Assembly (NCBI RefSeq): GCF_003265345.1
Contig: NZ_QFWW01000036.1
Location: 1 to 64,000 of the forward strand
Direction of reading: 5' to 3'
DNA: 64,000 nucleotides
Source: Lentzea terrae
GTDB taxonomy: Bacteria; Actinomycetota; Actinomycetes; Mycobacteriales; Pseudonocardiaceae
The translations under genes and the position numbers were made by a program. The notes beneath the pieces are model-generated. The model saw nothing but the letters and a program-made list of their open reading frames with translations. It was not told the DNA's origin and did not search any database. This document shows positions 59,628-64,000 of this stretch, piece after piece. Every line of letters starts with the position of its first letter. Positions within the stretch are counted from its first letter, which is position 1.

Positions 59628-60250
59628 CCCAGCGGCACCCCGCCCAACGACCGCACTTCGCGAGCCAGATGCGCCTGGTCTGCGTAACCGGCCTCATGCG
59701 CCACCGAGGCGAACGGCAGGCCGCGCCAGGCCAGGCGCATCGCGAAGTCGAACCGCAGCACCCGTTGCAGCACCTTGGGCGGATACCCGAACGCGTCCAG
59801 GGACCGGCGTCGCAGCTGACGTGAGCTCAACCCGATCTCCCAGGCAGCGGTGGCCACATCCGCAGACCGCAGCAACGAAGCCGTCGCCGCCAGGGCCGGA
59901 TCCACCACCACCCGCGAAGCGCAGAACGACACCATGTCCGAGAATGACGAAAGCCGAACGTCAGGAACCAACTCCGCCAACGGGACCCGCTGATCCCTGA
60001 CGGCATGCGCGGGCACCCCGAACACGGACGGAAACGCCCCAGGCGGCAACCGCACCCCGTACAACGTGCCCGGAGCCACCACGGCGAGCTGCGCGGCCGT
60101 GTCCGGACCGGCGACGAACAGCGCACCCGTGGCCGGTGTCCACATCAGATCCGTGCACCCGTCCGGCACCACCCGCTGCACGATCTCCGCGGAAACCGTG
60201 CGCGTCCAGAGGCAGGCCAGGCCCGCCGGCGCGGGACGTTCGGCGTACAC
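59609..60250 (-). CDS. AraC-family transcriptional regulator
   Basis: This 213-residue regulator uses GTG 60250, chosen because GGGAG lies 9 bases upstream; the longer reading would collide with the divergent gene's start. Its N-terminal DUF6597-like sensor region contains VVPDGCTDLMWTPATGALFVAGPDT, and the C-terminal AraC domain has WEIGLSSRQLRRRSLDAFGYPPKVLQRVLRF and ASVAHEAGYADQAHLAREVRSLGG. This short class is common in actinobacteria near stress or drug genes. It diverges from a small exported protein gene and converges on the toroid protein gene; either could be its target. Confidence 0.9.
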   Translation of the reverse strand: MYAERPAPAGLACLWTRTVSAEIVQRVVPDGCTDLMWTPATGALFVAGPDTAAQLAVVAPGTLYGVRLPPGAFPSVFGVPAHAVRDQRVPLAELVPDVRLSSFSDMVSFCASRVVVDPALAATASLLRSADVATAAWEIGLSSRQLRRRSLDAFGYPPKVLQRVLRFDFAMRLAWRGLPFASVAHEAGYADQAHLAREVRSLGGVPLGQLIRP

Positions 60251-60315
60251 GCGGCCATTCTCCCATGACCCCGTCGTGGCAGGATGATCAACGACATCGA
60301 CTGGGAGGAATGTCA

Positions 60316-60552
60316 ATGAAGCGAATCCTGAGCACGGCCGCGGCTGTTTCGGTGGCGTTGGGCGTGATCCTCGCCGGTGCGGGCACGGCGTCCGCGCAGG
60401 AGCCGTACAAGAAGTACCCGACGAAGTCCGCCTGTGAGACGGCGGGCTTCCAGTACTACGCGTCCGGCAAGACGGTCCGCTGGGACTGCACCGGGCCGCA
60501 CTCGTCCAGCCCGGCGAGCCAGAAGTACTGGCTCTACCTGCTCCCCAGGTGA
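60316..60552 (+). CDS. Small exported protein (78 aa)
   Basis: ATG 60316 follows GGGAGGA and opens a protein with a clear signal peptide (MKRILSTAAAVSVALGVILA, cleavage near ASAQE). The mature part is about 50 residues with two cysteines and many aromatic residues (KYPTKSACETAGFQYYASG, VRWDCTGP, KYWLYLL). It resembles small actinobacterial secreted proteins that are annotated only as hypothetical. A strong hairpin follows 6 bases after the stop. Confidence 0.8.
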   Translation: MKRILSTAAAVSVALGVILAGAGTASAQEPYKKYPTKSACETAGFQYYASGKTVRWDCTGPHSSSPASQKYWLYLLPR

Positions 60553-60558
60553 AACGAC

Positions 60559-60595
60559 GGAAGCCCTGCTCCTCACCATGAGGAGCAGGGCTTCC
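60559..60595. terminator. Bidirectional hairpin terminator
   Basis: GGAAGCCCTGCTCCTC and its exact complement form a 16-bp stem with a 5-base loop. It lies between the stop of the small exported protein and the 3' end of tRNA-Val on the other strand, so it may end both. Confidence 0.85.
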
Positions 60596-60604
60596 GAGTT
60601 CAGA

Positions 60605-60676
<72 letters not shown>

Positions 60677-60723
60677 GTGCAGGACGAGATTCTAGCCCAG
60701 CCACCGGAGAGGCCGCGCAGGGG

Positions 60724-62103
60724 TCAGGTTCCGAACTTCACCCAGTTCACGCTCACGTACGGCGCGGGCTGCCCGGACGTGAACGTCACGTACACGTCGT
60801 GCGTCCCGCTGATGTTGGAGATGTTCGCGGGAATGGTTCTCCACGCGTCCCAGCCACCGGTGTTGCCGACCGCGAACGACCCGACCGGAGCCGCCGTCCG
60901 CGACCCGAGCCGCACCTCGACCAGACCGCTCACCCCGCCGCCGGCACCCGACGCCACGCGGGCGTAGAACTGCCGCGCCGGACCGGTGCCGAAGTTGACG
61001 CCGGAGAACTTCAGGTAGCCGCCGTTCGCGATCTGGTGCACGCCGGAACCACCATCCCCCGGCGCCACCGAACCGCCGGAGCGCTCGGACGCGCTCTCCG
61101 CCTGCAGCTCGCTGTACGCCGAACCTCCACCGCCGGGGTTCGACGTCGTCGTGGTCGTCGGGGGAGTGGTGGGTCCGCCGCCAGCCGTGTAGACGGCCAC
61201 GTAGTCCACGACCATCGAGTGGCCGGACTGAGTGGCCGCGACAGGGGTCGGCTGGCCGTTGTTCAGCGCGTTCGGGAACGCGCCGCCCATCGCCAGGTTC
61301 AGCAGGATGAAGTACCCGGCGTGCGAGGTCATCCGGTCCCACACGCCCGCGCCGAGCTGTGCTTGCGTGACGGTGTGGAAGTGCTGGCCGTCGACGAACC
61401 ATTTGAAGCTCTTCTCGGCGTCGTCCCACTCGAAGCGGTAGGTGTGGAACGCCGACTGGCAGGAGGCGCCGGGGCACACCCGCGAGTTGCCGATGCCGGT
61501 GAACTCGTTGCAGGCACCGCCGGGAGCGACGTCGCAGTGCAGCACGCCCCAGACCGAGTTGATGCCGTTGACGTTCTCCATGACGTCGAACTCGCCGATG
61601 CCCGGCCAGTTCCAGTAGTTGCCGCGGAATGGCGAACCGAGCGCCCAGAACGCCGGCCAGTAGCCCAGCGCGGCCTGGCCGGTGACGTTCGGCATCTGGA
61701 TGCGGCCCTCGATGGCGAGCTTGCCACCCGGCGCCGGCTTGAAGTTCGCGCGCTGGGTCTCGATGCGCGACGACGTCCAGTTGCCCGCGCCGTCCTTCAG
61801 CGCGGTGATGCGCAGGTTGCCGGAGCCGTCGAGTTTGATGTTCTGCGTGCTGTTCGTGTAGTTCTGGATCTCGCCGGTGCCCCAGTTCGCGGGGCCTCCC
61901 GGGTAGCTGTGACCGAGTTCGAAGATCCAGTTGGAGCTCGACGGCAGCGACCCGTTGGGACCGTTGAAGTCGTCACCCCACACCTGCGTCCATCCCGCTG
62001 CAGGGGGTGGGATCGAAGCGTTGGCGGACATGGCGGCGATCGCCAGGGGTACCGCGGCAATAAGCGCTGTCGTGGCCGCGAGGATGCGGCGGCGTTGCCT
62101 CAT
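60724..62103 (-). CDS. Secreted GH16 beta-glucanase with CBM6-like module
   Basis: This 459-residue exported endo-1,3-beta-glucanase-type enzyme starts at ATG 62103, with a full AAGGAGGT site 9 bases upstream. The signal peptide (LAATTALIAAVPLAIAAMSANA) is followed by a GH16 jelly roll at about 35-300. Its catalytic motif GEFDVMENVNG (ExDxxE, about residues 169-174) is the laminarinase form, and WPAFWALG and WFVDGQHFHTV are typical strands. A Thr/Pro linker leads to a CBM6-like module at about 330-459 (ELQAESASERSGG, GGYLKFSGVNFGTG). A perfect LacI-type palindrome sits upstream, so sugar-dependent control is likely. Confidence 0.94.
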   Translation of the reverse strand: MRQRRRILAATTALIAAVPLAIAAMSANASIPPPAAGWTQVWGDDFNGPNGSLPSSSNWIFELGHSYPGGPANWGTGEIQNYTNSTQNIKLDGSGNLRITALKDGAGNWTSSRIETQRANFKPAPGGKLAIEGRIQMPNVTGQAALGYWPAFWALGSPFRGNYWNWPGIGEFDVMENVNGINSVWGVLHCDVAPGGACNEFTGIGNSRVCPGASCQSAFHTYRFEWDDAEKSFKWFVDGQHFHTVTQAQLGAGVWDRMTSHAGYFILLNLAMGGAFPNALNNGQPTPVAATQSGHSMVVDYVAVYTAGGGPTTPPTTTTTSNPGGGGSAYSELQAESASERSGGSVAPGDGGSGVHQIANGGYLKFSGVNFGTGPARQFYARVASGAGGGVSGLVEVRLGSRTAAPVGSFAVGNTGGWDAWRTIPANISNISGTHDVYVTFTSGQPAPYVSVNWVKFGT

Positions 62104-62141
62104 GCGCGAGTGACCTCCTTGTCACGGGTGCAGTCCATTTA

Positions 62142-62155
62142 TGAGAGCGCTCTCA
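62142..62155. promoter_or_regulatory. LacI-type operator upstream of GH16 gene
   Basis: TGAGAGCGCTCTCA is a perfect 14-bp palindrome of the type bound by LacI-family regulators of polysaccharide utilisation (centre AGCGCT). It lies about 40 bases upstream of the glucanase start. Confidence 0.65.
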
Positions 62156-62233
62156 CGGCGCGTGAACAAGCGGCCATCCGGAGTAACGGCCGGAGAAGTG
62201 GCCGGTCACGCTGCGTCTCGTTTGGACTATTTC

Positions 62234-62710
62234 GCGTCGGCGTAGCACTGCACCGGTACGGCGTTCATGGGGACCGCACCGATGTTTTCGCCGAGCAGCT
62301 ACTGGGTCGCCGCGCGGTCGGCGCCGATCGCCTCGGTAACGGTGCCCAGGCCAGCATGGGTTGTGCGCGATCGCCTGGTTGTGTGGATGGTGTGGGCGAT
62401 CGGGCTGCTTGCGTCGGCGTTGTACAGCGCTTGTGTGGCGTTCATGGGGAACCGCACCGATGTTCACCGAGCAGGTACCGGGTCGCCTCGCGCCCGGCGC
62501 TGATCGCCTCGGTAGCGGTGTCCACGCCGGCGAGTGGGTTGTGTGATCGCCTTGTTGCGCGGACGGTGTGGGCGATCGGGCTACTTTGCGTCGGCGTAGC
62601 ACTGCACCGGTACGGCGTTCATGGGGAACCGCACCGATGTTTCGCCGAACAGCAACCGAGTCGCCTCACGTCCAGCGTCCGCGATCGCCTCGATCGCGGC
62701 GTTCACGTCC
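62234..62710 (-). repeat. Three tandem 177-bp repeats of the DNA polymerase gene 3' end
   Basis: The block GCGTCGGCGT, then GGCGTTCATGGGGAACCGCACCGATGTT (first ten and central bases compared), starts at 62234, 62411 and 62588, a period of exactly 177. The third copy is the live gene end; the other two lie past its stop. On the minus strand the farthest copy still encodes PMNAVPVQCYADAK and a stop, while the middle copy keeps AISAGREATRYLLGE but is frameshifted. Spacers between them also match (GGTGTGGGCGATCGGGCT). Confidence 0.8.
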
Positions 62711-64000
62711 GCGCGCGGGCAGTGCACGAGCACCTCGTCGTGCTGGAAGAACACCAGGTGGGCGTCGGCGGGCAAACGGTTGCGCAGCACGCCGAGCAGC
62801 GCCGCCGTCCAGTCCGCCGCGCTGCCCTGCACGACGAAGTTGCGGGTGAAGCGGCCCCAGTTTCGCGCCGCCTGCCGTGAGGAACTCGACACCTCGCCGG
62901 CTTCGTCGGCGCCGCCAGTCAGCTCCTGCCACGCCGCGGACGGTGTGGGCGAGGTGCGGCCCAGCCGAGTGCGCACCATCCGGCCCTGCTCGCCGGCCAG
63001 AGCCGCTGCCTCAACGTAGCCCACGGCAACGGGAAACCTCTTGCGCAGCACGGCCAGCAGCGGGCCGGCCTCACCGGACGTGCCGCCGTACATCGCGGAC
63101 AGCATCGCGATCTTCGCGCGCGGGCGCTCGCCGGCGAACGAGTCTTCCGCGAGCGCCGCGTACAGGTCGTCGTCGCCGCAGACTTCCATCAGCCGCGCAT
63201 CCCCGGACAGGGCGGCGAGAATTCGCGGTTCGAGCTGCGAGGCGTCGGCTGCCACGAGGCACCAGCCGTCGTCGGCGATCACGGCCTGCCGCATCAGCTT
63301 CGGGATCTGCAACGCCGCACCGCCGCGCGACGCCCAGCGGCCTGACACCACGCCACCTACGACGTAGTCCGGGCGGAAGCGGCCGTCCTGCACCCACGCG
63401 TCGAGCCACGTCCAGCCATGTGCCACCCACAGCCGTGCGCGCTCTTTGTAGTCCAGCAACGGTTCCACTGCGGGGTGGTCGATCTTCTTCAGCACCCAGC
63501 GGCGCGCGGACGGGACTTCGATGCCGGCACGTGAGAACGCACGGACGATGCTCGCCGGCGCATCCGGGTTGATCTCGCGGCCGTCGAACGCCTCCTGGAT
63601 CTGGTCGACCAGGTCCTGCAACAACTTCGGTCGCGTGCCAGGGATCGGGCGCGGGCCGAGGACCTCCTCGAGGATCCGGTTGTGCACGTCCTCCCGCCAC
63701 GGCAACCCGTGGTGCGTCATCTCGGCGGCCACCAACGCGGACGCCGACTCCGCCGCGATCAGCAGTCCCAAACCAGGATTCCGTTGCTGCGAACGGTAAA
63801 CCAGCGACAACGCCGCCAGCTCGTCGGTGCCGCCCGGCAACTGCACCGGCTCCGGCGCGAACAACGTCAGCTCCACGTCCTTCTTGCGCGGCCCCAGATC
63901 GGCCGGCGCCGGCAGCCCGAGGACGCGCGCCAGCGCCGCGGGCAACTCGCGCGGCTCCCGGTGCCTGCCTTCGGAACCGAGCAGCAACGCCTCGGTCAGG
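62581..64000 (-). CDS. Family A DNA polymerase (PolA-like, 5' end outside window)
   Basis: At least 472 codons read leftward from the right window edge with no start visible inside the window. Polymerase motif A is ADASQLEPRILAALSGD, motif B is RAKIAMLSAMYGGTSG (finger lysine and tyrosine), and motif C is FFQHDEVLVHC (catalytic HDE). The upstream part (LVYRSQQRNPGLGLLIAAES) is consistent with the bifunctional 3'-5' exonuclease/DNA polymerase proteins found beside normal PolA in actinobacteria. These are shorter than PolA and may act in repair. The C-terminus PVQCYADAK stands before two decayed tandem copies of the gene end. Confidence 0.9.
   Translation of the reverse strand, partial: LTEALLLGSEGRHREPRELPAALARVLGLPAPADLGPRKKDVELTLFAPEPVQLPGGTDELAALSLVYRSQQRNPGLGLLIAAESASALVAAEMTHHGLPWREDVHNRILEEVLGPRPIPGTRPKLLQDLVDQIQEAFDGREINPDAPASIVRAFSRAGIEVPSARRWVLKKIDHPAVEPLLDYKERARLWVAHGWTWLDAWVQDGRFRPDYVVGGVVSGRWASRGGAALQIPKLMRQAVIADDGWCLVAADASQLEPRILAALSGDARLMEVCGDDDLYAALAEDSFAGERPRAKIAMLSAMYGGTSGEAGPLLAVLRKRFPVAVGYVEAAALAGEQGRMVRTRLGRTSPTPSAAWQELTGGADEAGEVSSSSRQAARNWGRFTRNFVVQGSAADWTAALLGVLRNRLPADAHLVFFQHDEVLVHCPRADVNAAIEAIADAGREATRLLFGETSVRFPMNAVPVQCYADAK

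Overview
The window is high-GC actinobacterial DNA. An ESX-linked cluster (EspG, PPE-like, DUF3558 lipoprotein, PE-like), a DUF2637 protein typical of actinomycete integrative elements, a rifampicin monooxygenase with a rifamycin-associated element in front, GH16 and GH97 glycosidases and many GTG/TTG starts suggest a soil Pseudonocardiaceae, perhaps Lentzea or a close relative. The genus is inferred from gene content, not from a marker gene.

Layout. 1-12.8 kb: a secreted tachylectin-type beta-propeller protein (minus strand, cut by the left edge) diverges from a 3226-residue RHS/YD-repeat polymorphic toxin with a LamG-like domain, an RHS core, a Hint self-cleavage domain and a small C-terminal nuclease-like tip. 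A probable immunity gene and a strong terminator follow. 12.8-26.1 kb: decayed mobile DNA at a tRNA-Lys gene. An 81-bp copy of the tRNA 3' part plus its terminator lies at 13.55 kb, the intact tRNA at 26.0 kb, and a tyrosine-recombinase remnant lies just left of each. Between them are DUF2637, frameshifted cargo, IS5 and IS110 remnants and fragments of arsM and enolase. In the middle is an intact three-gene operon: a membrane protein, a 1450-residue Sm-like/TPR/STAND-type NTPase and a second AAA-type ATPase. This is the best candidate for an undescribed (possibly defence) system.

26-48 kb is mostly ordinary chromosome: an L,D-transpeptidase lipoprotein, a discoidin/FN3/sorbosone-dehydrogenase protein, an ABC-F protein, tRNA-His, oligoribonuclease, a HerA-like ATPase, an MFS/GlxA-type regulator pair, two bacterial-PH membrane proteins, an XRE-TPR regulator next to a 45-residue exported peptide, a LuxR regulator, an acyl-CoA synthetase, a ferredoxin-reductase-like enzyme, a MarR/azoreductase pair, a NUDIX enzyme and a GH97 enzyme.

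48-64 kb: an MFS transporter and rox (rifampicin monooxygenase) diverge around a sequence matching 16 of 19 bases of the rifamycin-associated element. Then come a TPR membrane protein, a SecDF fusion, a VOC protein, an FMN-dependent alpha-hydroxy-acid oxidase, the four-gene ESX-associated operon, an alpha/alpha-toroid protein, an AraC regulator, a small exported protein, tRNA-Val, a GH16-CBM6 glucanase and a family A DNA polymerase (cut by the right edge) whose 3' end is followed by two decayed copies at an exact 177-bp period. No rRNA or CRISPR array was seen.
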